This document shows, piece after piece, positions 51,351 to 60,326 of a stretch of DNA of 64,000 nucleotides; the first letter of the stretch is position 1, and the number at the start of each line of letters is the position of its first letter. The stretch comes from Actinospica robiniae DSM 44927. GTDB taxonomy: Bacteria; Actinomycetota; Actinomycetes; Streptomycetales; Catenulisporaceae. The notes beneath the pieces are model-generated. The model searched no databases. It worked only from the letters and a program-made list of their open reading frames with translations, and had not been told where the DNA came from. A program made the translations under genes and the position numbers. The DNA lies in assembly GCF_000504285.1 (NCBI RefSeq), contig NZ_KI632511.1, positions 5,872,154-5,936,153 of the forward strand. Reading direction: 5' to 3'.

Positions 51351-51842
51351 TTGACCGGCCTCACGATCACGGTGATGAAGCTCGGCCTGCTGGCGATACT
51401 CTGGATCTTCGTGCTGCTCGCGCTCGGCGTGGTGCGTACGGATCTGTTCGGGGCGGGCGGCCGGTCCGGCCGCTCCCGCCCCTCTTCCCGCCCCACGCCC
51501 CCGGCGGCCGTGGTCGACCGCCCCAGCGCCAAGCCGCGCCGCGGCGCGGTGCCGACCCATCTGGTGGTCACCTCGGGCTCGCTGGCGGGCACCAGCGTCG
51601 CGCTGACGGGGGTTCAGATCACCCTCGGCCGGGCGCACGACTCGACCATCGTGCTCGACGACGACTTCGCCTCCAGCCGCCACGCCCGGATCTACCCGGA
51701 CGCCACCGGCCAGTGGGTGGTGGAGGATCTCGGCTCCACGAACGGGACATATCTCGACCGAGCCAAGATCAACGCGCCGACACCGGTACCTTTGGGTGTG
51801 CCCATCCGGATCGGCAAGACCGCCCTCGAACTCAAGAAGTGA
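51351..51842 (+). CDS. fhaB: FHA-domain protein with N-terminal membrane helix
   Basis: 163 residues from TTG 51351 (AGGGAG upstream). A membrane helix (LGLLAILWIFVLLALGVV) precedes a basic linker and an FHA domain (LGRAHDSTIVLDDDFASSRH; EDLGSTNGTYLD). It corresponds to FhaB/FipA, which links PknB signalling to the division apparatus. Confidence 0.9.
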   Translation: MTGLTITVMKLGLLAILWIFVLLALGVVRTDLFGAGGRSGRSRPSSRPTPPAAVVDRPSAKPRRGAVPTHLVVTSGSLAGTSVALTGVQITLGRAHDSTIVLDDDFASSRHARIYPDATGQWVVEDLGSTNGTYLDRAKINAPTPVPLGVPIRIGKTALELKK

Positions 51843-51969
51843 CTAGGCTGTCGGCCCGACTACGGTTGCCGCATCAGGAAACGGCGCCGGACCGTCCCGG
51901 CCGACCCGCTCGGCGGGCCGCGGGACGGCGTCGGCCTCTCCCCCCGACGTTGCAGCGGAAGAAGATTCG

Positions 51970-53619
51970 ATGAGCCTGTCCCTGCGTTACGCCGCACGAT
52001 CCCACGTGGGCTTGATCCGCGACGGCAACGAGGACTCCGGGTACGCCAGCGCCCGCCTGCTCGTGATCGCCGACGGGATGGGGGGCCAGGCCGCCGGGGA
52101 GATCGCGTCCGCGGTCGCGCTGGAGACGCTGGCCGAGCTCGACTCGCCGCACACCACCGGTCTGACCGGCGACCCGGTGCGCGACCTCGACGACCGGGTG
52201 AAGCTGGCCAACAACAAGATCCGCGCCATCATCGCGCAGCAGCCCGAGCTCGAGGGCATGGGCACCACGGTCACCGCGCTGTTCCTGGCCGGCGGCAACC
52301 ACGTGGCCTTCGCCCACATCGGCGACTCGCGCGCCTACCGCCTGCGCGCCGGCGTGCTCGAGCAGATCTCCACCGACCACACCTGGGTGCAGCGGCTGAT
52401 CGACGAGGGCCAGATCACCGAGGACGAGGCCGGGCGCCACCCGCAGCGCTCGCTGCTCATGCGCGCGCTCGGCACCAGCGGCGAGGTCGACCTGGACCTG
52501 ACCGTGCTCGATCTGCAGGCGGGCGACCGGTTCCTGCTGTGCAGCGACGGACTGTCCGGGTTCGTCCCCTTCTCCACCCTCGCCTCCACGCTGGCGGGCT
52601 ACGGCGATCCGCACCACGCGGCCGAGACGCTGATCCAGCACGCGCTGCGCGGCGGCGGCGCGGACAACATCACCTGCATCGTGGCGGACGCCTACGAGCA
52701 GCAGGCCGGCGGCTCCTCGAGCCAGGCCGAGACCCAGTACCTGGAACTGCCGGTCATCGTGGGCGCGGCGGCGGAGAATCAGGGTTCGCTCCCGTCCTAC
52801 TCACCGACCGCCCCGCGCCCGGTCGCCGGCGGCGCGGACCCGTCCGTCACCGGCATGATCCAGACCGTGGGCGCCGCGGCCCCGAGCCCCGCCCCCGGCC
52901 AGCCCCCCGTGATCCCGGCGCCGGCGCCGGCCGGACCCGGCGAATCGGACACGGCCGAGCTCGACGCGGTCGACGCGCCGTCAGAGGCGGGCAACGGCGG
53001 ACGAAAGCGGCGACGCTGGGTCAAACCGACCGCGATCGTGGGCACCTGCGTCATCGTCCTCGGCGCGGCCGCGGGCGGCGCGTACTACTGGAGCCAGCAG
53101 CAGTACTACGTCGGCGCCGACGGCAGCGGGCATGTGGCGATCTATCAGGGCGTGCACATGTCGGTGGCCGGGCTCAAACTCTCGCACGTCTATTCGACCG
53201 AGCCGGTCACCGTCTCCGGACTGCCGGACGTCCAGAAGTCCCGGGTGCTGGCCTCGATAACCGCGAACAACCTCGACGACGCGCAGAACATCGTCAACAT
53301 GCTCTCCCTCGTCGAGAACGACTGTTCCGCCCTGACCGCCGTGCCCCCGGTCTCGGCCTCGCCGAGCGCCAGCTCCTCCCCGTCCGCGTCGAGCCCGTCG
53401 GTCGACGGCGCCGGCCGGCCGTCCGGCTCGGCCAGCGCGACCGCCGGTCACACCACGACCCCGACCGGTGACGCCTCGTCCCCGGCGAGCCCCAGCGCGA
53501 CCCCCTCCGCCAGCGCCGACCCGTCAGCCTCGCTAAGCTCCGGTACCACTGGATTGAAGCAACTTTCGGCCCAATGCCCGTCGAATGCCGGGGTCGGCGG
53601 AGGTCCCGGCACAAGCTGA
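51970..53619 (+). CDS. pstP: PP2C-type Ser/Thr protein phosphatase
   Basis: 549 residues. PP2C motifs: VGLIRDGNEDSGY, LVIADGMGGQAAG, GMGTTVTALFLAGG, AHIGDSRAYRLR, LCSDGLSGFV and GGADNITCIV. A linker, one membrane helix (IVGTCVIVLGAAAGGAYYW) and an extracellular Ser/Thr/Pro-rich part follow. It reverses PknB phosphorylation. Confidence 0.95.
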   Translation: MSLSLRYAARSHVGLIRDGNEDSGYASARLLVIADGMGGQAAGEIASAVALETLAELDSPHTTGLTGDPVRDLDDRVKLANNKIRAIIAQQPELEGMGTTVTALFLAGGNHVAFAHIGDSRAYRLRAGVLEQISTDHTWVQRLIDEGQITEDEAGRHPQRSLLMRALGTSGEVDLDLTVLDLQAGDRFLLCSDGLSGFVPFSTLASTLAGYGDPHHAAETLIQHALRGGGADNITCIVADAYEQQAGGSSSQAETQYLELPVIVGAAAENQGSLPSYSPTAPRPVAGGADPSVTGMIQTVGAAAPSPAPGQPPVIPAPAPAGPGESDTAELDAVDAPSEAGNGGRKRRRWVKPTAIVGTCVIVLGAAAGGAYYWSQQQYYVGADGSGHVAIYQGVHMSVAGLKLSHVYSTEPVTVSGLPDVQKSRVLASITANNLDDAQNIVNMLSLVENDCSALTAVPPVSASPSASSSPSASSPSVDGAGRPSGSASATAGHTTTPTGDASSPASPSATPSASADPSASLSSGTTGLKQLSAQCPSNAGVGGGPGTS

Positions 53620-53677
53620 TGAGAGCGGCGGCAGGTCTGCGCAGGCCTGCCGGCTCGGAATACGGACAGGAAGCACG

Positions 53678-55141
53678 ATGTCGATGGCTGCCAAACCGTC
53701 GGCCAGCGAGGCCTACGCCCCGCCGCCGCCGGCCGAGCCCGAGATCCCGAAGCGGCGCAACGCCGAGCTGTTGCTGCTCGGGCTCGCCCTGGTTCTCGGC
53801 ATGTTCGCCTACGCGAACGTGGGCCTGGCGATGCACGACAAGCTCCCCGCCAACTTCTGGCCGGTCGGCTTCGGCTTCGCCGTCGTGCTCCTGATCGCCC
53901 ACCTCGCGGTGCGCTGGCTGGCCCCCTACGCCGACCCGCTGATCCTGCCGCTGGCCGCCGGGATCAACGGACTCGGGCTGGTGCTCATCTCCCGGCTCGA
54001 CCCGTACAACATCGCGAACAAGCTCGCGCCGGCCGGCGGCGCGGCGAAGCAGCAGGCGATCTTCTCCGTGATCGGCGTCGTCGTGCTGATCGCCGTGCTC
54101 TACTTCCTGCGCGACCACAAGGTGCTCCAGCGCTACGCCTACATCTCGGCGCTGGTCGGCCTGATCCTGATCGCGCTGCCGGCCGTGCTGCCCGCCTCGA
54201 TGTCCGAGGTCAACGGCGCCCGCAGCTGGGTGAAGTTCGCCGGCCTGTCCGTCCAGCCGGCCGAGTTCGCCAAGCTGCTCATGGTCAGCTTCTTCGCCGC
54301 CTACCTGCACGCCAAGCGGGACACCCTGGCGCTGGCCAGCCGCAAGGTGTTCGGCATCTGGATCCCGCGCGGACGCGACATGGGCCCGCTGATCGTGTGC
54401 TGGGCCTTCGCGATGCTGGTGCTGATCCGGGAGACCGACCTCGGCGTCTCGCTGATGTTCTTCGGCGCCTTCGTCATCATGCTCTACCTGGCCACCGAGC
54501 GGGCCAGCTGGCTGATCTTCGGCGTGCTGATGTTCATCGGCGGCGCCGTGCTGGTCGGGCTGACCTTCTCGCACGTGCAGGTCAGGTTCGAGTCCTGGCT
54601 CAACCCGTTCGGGGACGTGACCGGCAACTCCCGGCAGACCGCCCAGTCGCTCTACGCCTTCGCCAACGGCGGCCTGTTCGGCACCGGGCTGGGCCAGGGC
54701 TACCCGTACCTGGTCGGGTTCGCCAACAACGCCGACTACATCATGGACACGGTGGGCGAGGAGCTCGGCCTGGTCGGCCTGGCCGCGTTGCTGATCGGCT
54801 ACGGCCTGTTCGTGGCCCGCGGCCTGAAGACCGCGCTGCTGGTGCGCGACCCGTACGGCAAGCTGTTCGCCGCCGGACTCGCGGTCACCTTCGCGCTGCA
54901 GGTGTTCATCACCGCGGGCGGGGTGATGCGGGTGATCCCGCTGACCGGCCTGCCGATGCCGTTCCTGGCCTACGGCGGTTCGGCGCTGCTGGCCAACTGG
55001 ATCCTGGCGGCGCTGCTGCTGCGGATCTCCGACGCGGCACGCCGGCCGCTGCCGCCGGCGCTCCCGTTGTCCGCTCCACCCGGATTCTTCGACCCCCGCA
55101 GTGGCGGAAACGACGGCGCGAAAAAGGCGGTGCACGGGTGA
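53678..55141 (+). CDS. rodA: SEDS-family peptidoglycan polymerase (RodA)
   Basis: 487 residues from ATG 53678. About ten helices with SEDS landmarks NGARSWVKFAGLSVQPAEFAK, ARETDLGVSLMFFG-like (IRETDLGVSLM), VGEELGLVG and LPMPFLAYGGSALL. Stop overlaps pbpA start by 4 nt (GTGA). It works with PbpA in wall elongation. Confidence 0.95.
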   Translation: MSMAAKPSASEAYAPPPPAEPEIPKRRNAELLLLGLALVLGMFAYANVGLAMHDKLPANFWPVGFGFAVVLLIAHLAVRWLAPYADPLILPLAAGINGLGLVLISRLDPYNIANKLAPAGGAAKQQAIFSVIGVVVLIAVLYFLRDHKVLQRYAYISALVGLILIALPAVLPASMSEVNGARSWVKFAGLSVQPAEFAKLLMVSFFAAYLHAKRDTLALASRKVFGIWIPRGRDMGPLIVCWAFAMLVLIRETDLGVSLMFFGAFVIMLYLATERASWLIFGVLMFIGGAVLVGLTFSHVQVRFESWLNPFGDVTGNSRQTAQSLYAFANGGLFGTGLGQGYPYLVGFANNADYIMDTVGEELGLVGLAALLIGYGLFVARGLKTALLVRDPYGKLFAAGLAVTFALQVFITAGGVMRVIPLTGLPMPFLAYGGSALLANWILAALLLRISDAARRPLPPALPLSAPPGFFDPRSGGNDGAKKAVHG

Positions 55142-56631
55142 ACAGGCCCATCAAGAAGGTGGCGATCTTCTGCTTCGCCCTGTTCGCCGCGCTGTTCCTG
55201 GAGGGCAACTGGATCCAGGTGGTGCAGGCGGGCTCCTACTCGGACCACGCCGACAACTTCCGCAACACGATCTACAACTACGACGTGCAGCGCGGCTCGA
55301 TCCTGGTCGGCTCCACCCAGATCGCCTACTCCAAGGCGAGCGGCAGCTCCACCATGAAGTACCAGCGGGTCTACCCGAGCGGGTCCGAGTACGCCGCGGT
55401 GACCGGCTACTTCTCCTCCGACTACGGCACCGCGAACCTCGAGAACTACGAGAACTCGCTGCTGTCCGGCAAGGACACCCGGCTGGCCACGCAGAACTTC
55501 CTGCGCAAGGTGCAGGGCAAGGACCAGTCCGGCGGCTCGGTGGTGACCACGATCAACGCGGCCGCCCAGCAGGCCGCCTACCAGGGCCTGTCGAACACGC
55601 TGACCAACGTCGGCCAGGGCGCGGTGGCCGCGATCGACCCGAAGACCGGGGCGATCCTGGCGCTGGTGTCGCTGCCGAGCTACGACCCGAACCAGCTGGC
55701 CTCCTCGAGCAGCACGGTGCAGAACAACTACGCCAAGCAGCTCAACGACAACCCGCTCCAGCCCAAGCTGGACCAGGCGCTGCAGGCCACCTATCCGCCC
55801 GGTTCGACGTTCAAGATCATCACCTCCGCGGCCGCCCTGACCGACGGGCTCGACGGCAACCAGATCACCCCGACCAGCACGATCACCGGCGCTCCGCCGG
55901 ACGTGCTGAACCTGCCCGGCTCGACCGCCACCATCTCCAACTCCGGCGGCGAGACCTGCAACAGCCTGGTCCTGGAAGCCGCCTTCGCCCAGTCCTGCAA
56001 CACCGTCTACGGCTACATCGGCCTGCACCTCGGCGCGAACGAGCTGCAGACTGAGGCCGAGGGCTGGGGCTTCAACAAGACCGGCCCGGCGGTGCCGATG
56101 CAGGCGGCCTCCTCGGTCTTCCCCGGCAGCCTGAGCCAGCCGCAGGTGGCCCAGTCGGCGATCGGCCAGTTCGACGTGCGGATGACCCCGCTCGAGGGCG
56201 CGATGATGGCCTCGGCGGTGGCCGACGGCGGCGTGATCGAGGCGCCGTACCTGATCGCCAAGGAGCTCGACACCAAGGGCAACGTGATCGCCAGCGCGTC
56301 GCCGACGCAGCTGTACCAGCCGATCTCCTCCTCGGTCGCATCCGAGCTGTCCACGATGATGCAGGGCGTGGTCACCGACGGGACGGCAACCAACCTGCAG
56401 AACCTCGGCGTCTCTGTCGCTGCGAAGACCGGCACCGCCCAGCGCGGGGCCGGACAGAACTCGGTGGCCTGGATGGTCGCCTACGCTCCGGCGAACGATC
56501 CGAAGGTGGCGGTCGCGGTCATGGTCGCGGACAACGGCGTGACCTCGAACGAGGCCTTCGGCAACACCCTGGCGGGTCCGATCGCGGCGAATGTGATCAA
56601 GGCCGTGCTCGCCAACCCCGCCGCCAACTGA
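55138..56631 (+). CDS. pbpA: Class B penicillin-binding protein (PbpA)
   Basis: 497 residues from GTG overlapping rodA. N-terminal membrane anchor (VAIFCFALFAALFLEGNW), PBP dimer domain and transpeptidase with YPPGSTFKIIT (SxxK), QSCNTVYGY (SxN) and KTGTAQ. It is the cross-linking partner of RodA and lies under the same PknB/PstP control. Confidence 0.95.
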   Translation: MNRPIKKVAIFCFALFAALFLEGNWIQVVQAGSYSDHADNFRNTIYNYDVQRGSILVGSTQIAYSKASGSSTMKYQRVYPSGSEYAAVTGYFSSDYGTANLENYENSLLSGKDTRLATQNFLRKVQGKDQSGGSVVTTINAAAQQAAYQGLSNTLTNVGQGAVAAIDPKTGAILALVSLPSYDPNQLASSSSTVQNNYAKQLNDNPLQPKLDQALQATYPPGSTFKIITSAAALTDGLDGNQITPTSTITGAPPDVLNLPGSTATISNSGGETCNSLVLEAAFAQSCNTVYGYIGLHLGANELQTEAEGWGFNKTGPAVPMQAASSVFPGSLSQPQVAQSAIGQFDVRMTPLEGAMMASAVADGGVIEAPYLIAKELDTKGNVIASASPTQLYQPISSSVASELSTMMQGVVTDGTATNLQNLGVSVAAKTGTAQRGAGQNSVAWMVAYAPANDPKVAVAVMVADNGVTSNEAFGNTLAGPIAANVIKAVLANPAAN

Positions 56632-56748
56632 ATCCGAGAATCGGGCGTCTGACGTGCCGGATCGGGCCGGACACTTCCGCAGTGTCCGCCGCGGGCCGAT
56701 ACACTTCGCCCGAAAGCAGGAATGGCGCTACGGCCGGAGAAGGGCTGG

Positions 56749-58749
56749 ATGATGGAAGAGCCGCGTCGCCTGGGTAACAGGTACGAACTCGGCGCGGTCC
56801 TTGGCCGAGGCGGGATGGCCGAGGTCTACATGGCCAGGGACATCCGTCTGGGCAGGGCCGTGGCGGTCAAGACGCTGCGCGCCGACATGGCCAGGGACGC
56901 CACCTTCCAGGCCAGGTTCCGGCGGGAGGCCCAGTCCGCCGCGTCGCTCAACCATCCTGCCATCGTCGCGGTGTACGACACCGGCGAGGACTTCATCGGC
57001 GGCGTGTCGCTCCCGTTCATCGTCATGGAGTACGTGGACGGCTCGACCCTGCGCGACCTGCTGCACTCCGGGCGCAAGCTGCTGCCGGAGCGCACCCTGG
57101 AGATCACCAGCGGGGTGCTCCAGGCGCTGGACTACAGCCACCGCAACGGCATCGTGCACCGGGACATCAAGCCCGCGAACGTGATGCTCACCCGCGGCGG
57201 CGCGGTGAAGGTGATGGACTTCGGCATCGCCCGGGCCATGGGCGACGCCGGCATGACCATGACCCAGACCGCGGCGGTCATCGGCACCGCCCAGTACCTC
57301 TCCCCGGAGCAGGCCAAGGGCGAGCAGGTGGACGCGCGGTCCGACCTGTACTCCACCGGCTGCCTGCTCTACGAGCTGCTGACCGGCCGGCCCCCGTTCA
57401 TCGGCGACTCCCCGGTCGCGGTGGCCTACCAGCACGTCCGGGAGGCGGCGCAGCCCCCGTCGTTCTACGACCCCGAGGTTCCCGCGGTGGTCGACTCGAT
57501 CGTGATGAAGTCGCTCGCCAAGCACCCGGACGAGCGCTACCAGTCCGCCGACGAGATGCGCGCCGACCTCGAGCGCGCCCTCGACGGACGCCCGGTGGCC
57601 GCGGCCCCGACCGTGGCGGCCGGCTTCGGCGCCACGCCGGCGCCGACCCAGGTGATGTCCCAGTCCGGCCGGGGCTACGGCTCCGGGCAGGGCGGGGCGG
57701 CGGGCTACGGCTCGGGCGGCCGCTACGACCAGCAGACCGGCTACCAGGGCGCCGGATACCCGCAGGAAGCCCCGGAGGAGTCCGTGCCGCGCTCGCGGCG
57801 CGCGCCGTCCTCCACCGGCGGCGGACGCGGCAAGTCGGGCGGCGGCGCGGACCGGACCGGCTGGGTGATCATCGGCGTCGTGGTGCTCGTGCTCGTCGTG
57901 GTGGCGGTGATCGTGTTCAACACCGTCTTCTCCGGCAAGAACGGCACCGTCGGCACGGTTCCGCCGATCACCAACCTGACCACGACCCAGGCCGAGGCCA
58001 CTCTGAAGACCTCGGGCTACGTGCTGGGCAAGTCGAACTGCGGCGACGGTCTGGCCACGACCGACGTCAAGGCCGGCCTGATCGTCAAGCAGAGCCCGGC
58101 GGGCGGCGCCACCGTGAACACCGGCACCGCGGTCGACTACTGCGTGTCCCTCGGCCCGGAGACGCACGTGCTGATGAGCACGGTGAAGAACCCCGACGGC
58201 CAGTACGACCTCAACGGCCAGCAGACGGTGGCCACGCTGGAGCAGAAGTACAACTACACCGACGTCACCTCGAAGCAGGTGAGCAGCAACTCGGTCGCGG
58301 CCGGATACACCATCGACATCCAGGACCCGAAGGGCGACTCGCTGCTCGGCAAGACCGAGCCGGTCAACCAGCCGCTGGTGGTGATCATCTCCGGCGGCCC
58401 GAGCACCACCACGGTTCCGCCGGTGGCCGGACAGACCTGCGACGCGGCCCAGCAGACGCTCAAGGGCTCGCCGTACAACTTCGTGGTCAACGAGAGCAAC
58501 CAGCTCGCCACCGACGGGACCCAGCAGGGCTACGCGATCGGCACCAACCCGAGCGCCAACCAGACCGTCGACATCGGCAGCCCGGTCACGTTGATCTGCT
58601 CGCTGGGCGCCCAGAACGGCGGTAACGGTAACGGCGGCAACGGCGGCAACGGGAACGGCGGCGACAACGGCGGGCCCGCGGGCGGCGCCAGCCCGTCCAT
58701 GAGCCCCTCCCCCAATCTGATCGGCGGGCTGGGCGGCGGCAACAACTAG
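56749..58749 (+). CDS. pknB: PASTA-domain Ser/Thr protein kinase
   Basis: 666 residues from ATG 56749 (GAGAAGGG upstream; ATG 56722 has a poor SD). Kinase domain: GRGGMAEVYMARD, AVKTL, HRDIKPANVML, DFGIARAMG and GTAQYLSPEQ. A Gly/Tyr-rich linker, membrane helix (WVIIGVVVLVLVVVAVIVF) and three PASTA repeats follow. The first and third PASTA each have a pair of cysteines. It senses muropeptides and controls growth. Confidence 0.95.
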   Translation: MMEEPRRLGNRYELGAVLGRGGMAEVYMARDIRLGRAVAVKTLRADMARDATFQARFRREAQSAASLNHPAIVAVYDTGEDFIGGVSLPFIVMEYVDGSTLRDLLHSGRKLLPERTLEITSGVLQALDYSHRNGIVHRDIKPANVMLTRGGAVKVMDFGIARAMGDAGMTMTQTAAVIGTAQYLSPEQAKGEQVDARSDLYSTGCLLYELLTGRPPFIGDSPVAVAYQHVREAAQPPSFYDPEVPAVVDSIVMKSLAKHPDERYQSADEMRADLERALDGRPVAAAPTVAAGFGATPAPTQVMSQSGRGYGSGQGGAAGYGSGGRYDQQTGYQGAGYPQEAPEESVPRSRRAPSSTGGGRGKSGGGADRTGWVIIGVVVLVLVVVAVIVFNTVFSGKNGTVGTVPPITNLTTTQAEATLKTSGYVLGKSNCGDGLATTDVKAGLIVKQSPAGGATVNTGTAVDYCVSLGPETHVLMSTVKNPDGQYDLNGQQTVATLEQKYNYTDVTSKQVSSNSVAAGYTIDIQDPKGDSLLGKTEPVNQPLVVIISGGPSTTTVPPVAGQTCDAAQQTLKGSPYNFVVNESNQLATDGTQQGYAIGTNPSANQTVDIGSPVTLICSLGAQNGGNGNGGNGGNGNGGDNGGPAGGASPSMSPSPNLIGGLGGGNN

Positions 58750-58807
58750 GCCGCCCGGCCGGACCGACGACGAAGCCGACGCAGCGACGGAGCACGAGGG
58801 TTTCCCC

Positions 58808-59440
58808 ATGGCGCGCATCCTGGTTGTGGATAACTACGACTCGTTTGTGTACAACCTGGTGCAGTATCTGTACCAGCTCGGTGCACAGTGCGAGGTTCGA
58901 CGCAACGACACCGTGTCCGTGGCGGACGCGGACGGCTTCGACGGCGTACTGCTCTCGCCCGGGCCGGGCACACCCGAGCAGGCCGGGGTGTGCATCGACA
59001 TGGTGCGCCACTGCGCCGGCACGGGACAGCCGTTGTTCGGCGTCTGCCTGGGCCTGCAGTCGATCGGCGTCGCGTTCGGCGCCACCGTCGGGCGCGCGCC
59101 GGAGCTGATGCACGGCAAGACCAGCCTGGTCACGCACGACGGGCGCGGCGTGTTCGCCGGTCTGCCCGATCCCTTCACCGCGACGCGGTACCACTCGCTG
59201 GCCATCGACCCGGCCACCGTGCCGGACGCGCTGGAGGTCACCGCGCGCACCGGCGAGGTGATCATGGGGGTGCGGCACCGGGAGCTGCCGATCGAGGCGG
59301 TGCAGTTCCACCCGGAGTCGGTGCTCACCGACGGCGGCCACCGCATGCTGGCGAACTGGCTGGCCGTCTGCGGCTATCCACAGGCGCTCGAGGCCGCGGT
59401 CGGCCTCGCCTCGACGCTCTCCGGGCGCGCGGGCGGCTGA
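58808..59440 (+). CDS. Glutamine amidotransferase component II (PabA/TrpG)
   Basis: 210 residues. ILVVDNYDSFVYNLVQYL, LLSPGPGTPEQAG, catalytic Cys in FGVCLGLQSIG and the His-Glu pair in VQFHPESVLTDGG. It supplies ammonia for aminodeoxychorismate or anthranilate synthase. In streptomycetes the pknB-linked copy is usually pabA-like; the partner subunit is not here, so the pathway is left open. Confidence 0.88.
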   Translation: MARILVVDNYDSFVYNLVQYLYQLGAQCEVRRNDTVSVADADGFDGVLLSPGPGTPEQAGVCIDMVRHCAGTGQPLFGVCLGLQSIGVAFGATVGRAPELMHGKTSLVTHDGRGVFAGLPDPFTATRYHSLAIDPATVPDALEVTARTGEVIMGVRHRELPIEAVQFHPESVLTDGGHRMLANWLAVCGYPQALEAAVGLASTLSGRAGG

Positions 59441-59462
59441 GGCGCCCGCCCGGGTCGGGCAC

Positions 59463-59621
59463 TCAGTTCATCGAGCCGCTGCCGGAGAACGGCACGTGCG
59501 GCTCCGCCCAGGGGAAAATCCAGCCGAACAATGCGACGACCGTAAGCGAAACCAGGATGAACGTGCAGAGCAGCTTCATCCACAGGCTCCCGGGCAGATG
59601 ACGCCAGATCCAGCCGTACAC
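59463..59621 (-). CDS. Small conserved membrane protein (52 aa)
   Basis: GTG 59621 after GGAAGGAG. YGWIWRHLPGSLWMKLL leads into one hydrophobic helix (CTFILVSLTVVALFGWIF) and a short acidic end (PFSGSGSMN). A similar protein lies in this place, before crgA, in streptomycetes. Function unknown. Confidence 0.7.
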   Translation of the reverse strand: MYGWIWRHLPGSLWMKLLCTFILVSLTVVALFGWIFPWAEPHVPFSGSGSMN

Positions 59622-59899
59622 GGGTGCTCCTTCCCCATGATCCGGACCCGGCTGTGGATAACCCTGGGGACACGCCGCGATTGCGGATCCGGACCTTGAA
59701 CGCACAGCGGGCCCATCGAAACCGTGCCACACAAGGTGCTCCGAACGGGCTCGACACGCCGGTGAGGGCGGTTCGGACCGGACTCGGCGGGAAGCGGAGC
59801 GGTACCCATAGCACAAGCGGACTGTCCTTGAGCGTCCCTCCCGGCTACGCTGTATCCGCGACACAAGTCGCCGACTGACCTAATGACGTGGAGAGTTCC

Positions 59900-60154
59900 G
59901 TGCCGAAGTCCAAGACCCGGGACAAGGTGGCCTACACCCCGCCGACCGAGCCGACGCCGCAGAAGATCAAGCTCGAGTCCTCGGCCTGGGTGCCTCGGTT
60001 CATGGTGGCCTTCTTCGTCATCGGCCTCGCCTGGATGGTGCTCTACTACCTGGCCTCGAACATCTCCTGGGTCGATTCCCTGGGTGCCTGGAACGTCGTG
60101 ATCGGCTTCGGCTTCATCGCCGCCGGCTTCGGCGTGGCGACCCGCTGGCGCTAG
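59900..60154 (+). CDS. crgA: Cell division protein CrgA
   Basis: 84 residues from GTG 59900. A basic, polar N-terminus (KSKTRDKVAYTPP) and two helices (FMVAFFVIGLAWMVLYYLA; WNVVIGFGFIAAGFGVA) are as expected for CrgA, which coordinates FtsZ and wall synthesis in actinobacteria. Neighbouring genes agree. Confidence 0.93.
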   Translation: MPKSKTRDKVAYTPPTEPTPQKIKLESSAWVPRFMVAFFVIGLAWMVLYYLASNISWVDSLGAWNVVIGFGFIAAGFGVATRWR

Positions 60155-60189
60155 CCCGGGCGCGTCGGACCAGAGATTCGACGAGCAGG

Positions 60190-60281
60190 TTATCCACAGA
60201 CTCGAACGCTTTTTCCACACTGTGGAAAACCTGTGGAGGACGCGCCGCGGAGATTGTGGATAACTCCGCGGCTGTGGATAG
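60190..60281. promoter_or_regulatory. Cluster of five DnaA boxes
   Basis: TTATCCACA (60190), TTTTCCACA (60211), TGTGGAAAA (60221), TGTGGATAA (60255) and TGTGGATAG (60273) lie within 92 bp between crgA and the rhomboid gene. Another TGTGGATAA is at 59653. No dnaA or dnaN gene is present nearby, so this may be a DnaA titration or control site. Confidence 0.65.
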
Positions 60282-60326
60282 CCGACATCGCGAGGGAGCG
60301 GCGCCCCGCTCGGGGCGCCCCGGCGC

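Noticed and set aside
56728-58818. A 696-codon minus-strand open frame
   Set aside because: Antisense shadow of pknB, whose kinase and PASTA motifs are unambiguous.
60190-60281. A chromosomal oriC
   Set aside because: The DnaA boxes are real, but no dnaA, dnaN or AT-rich unwinding region accompanies them, so oriC cannot be claimed.
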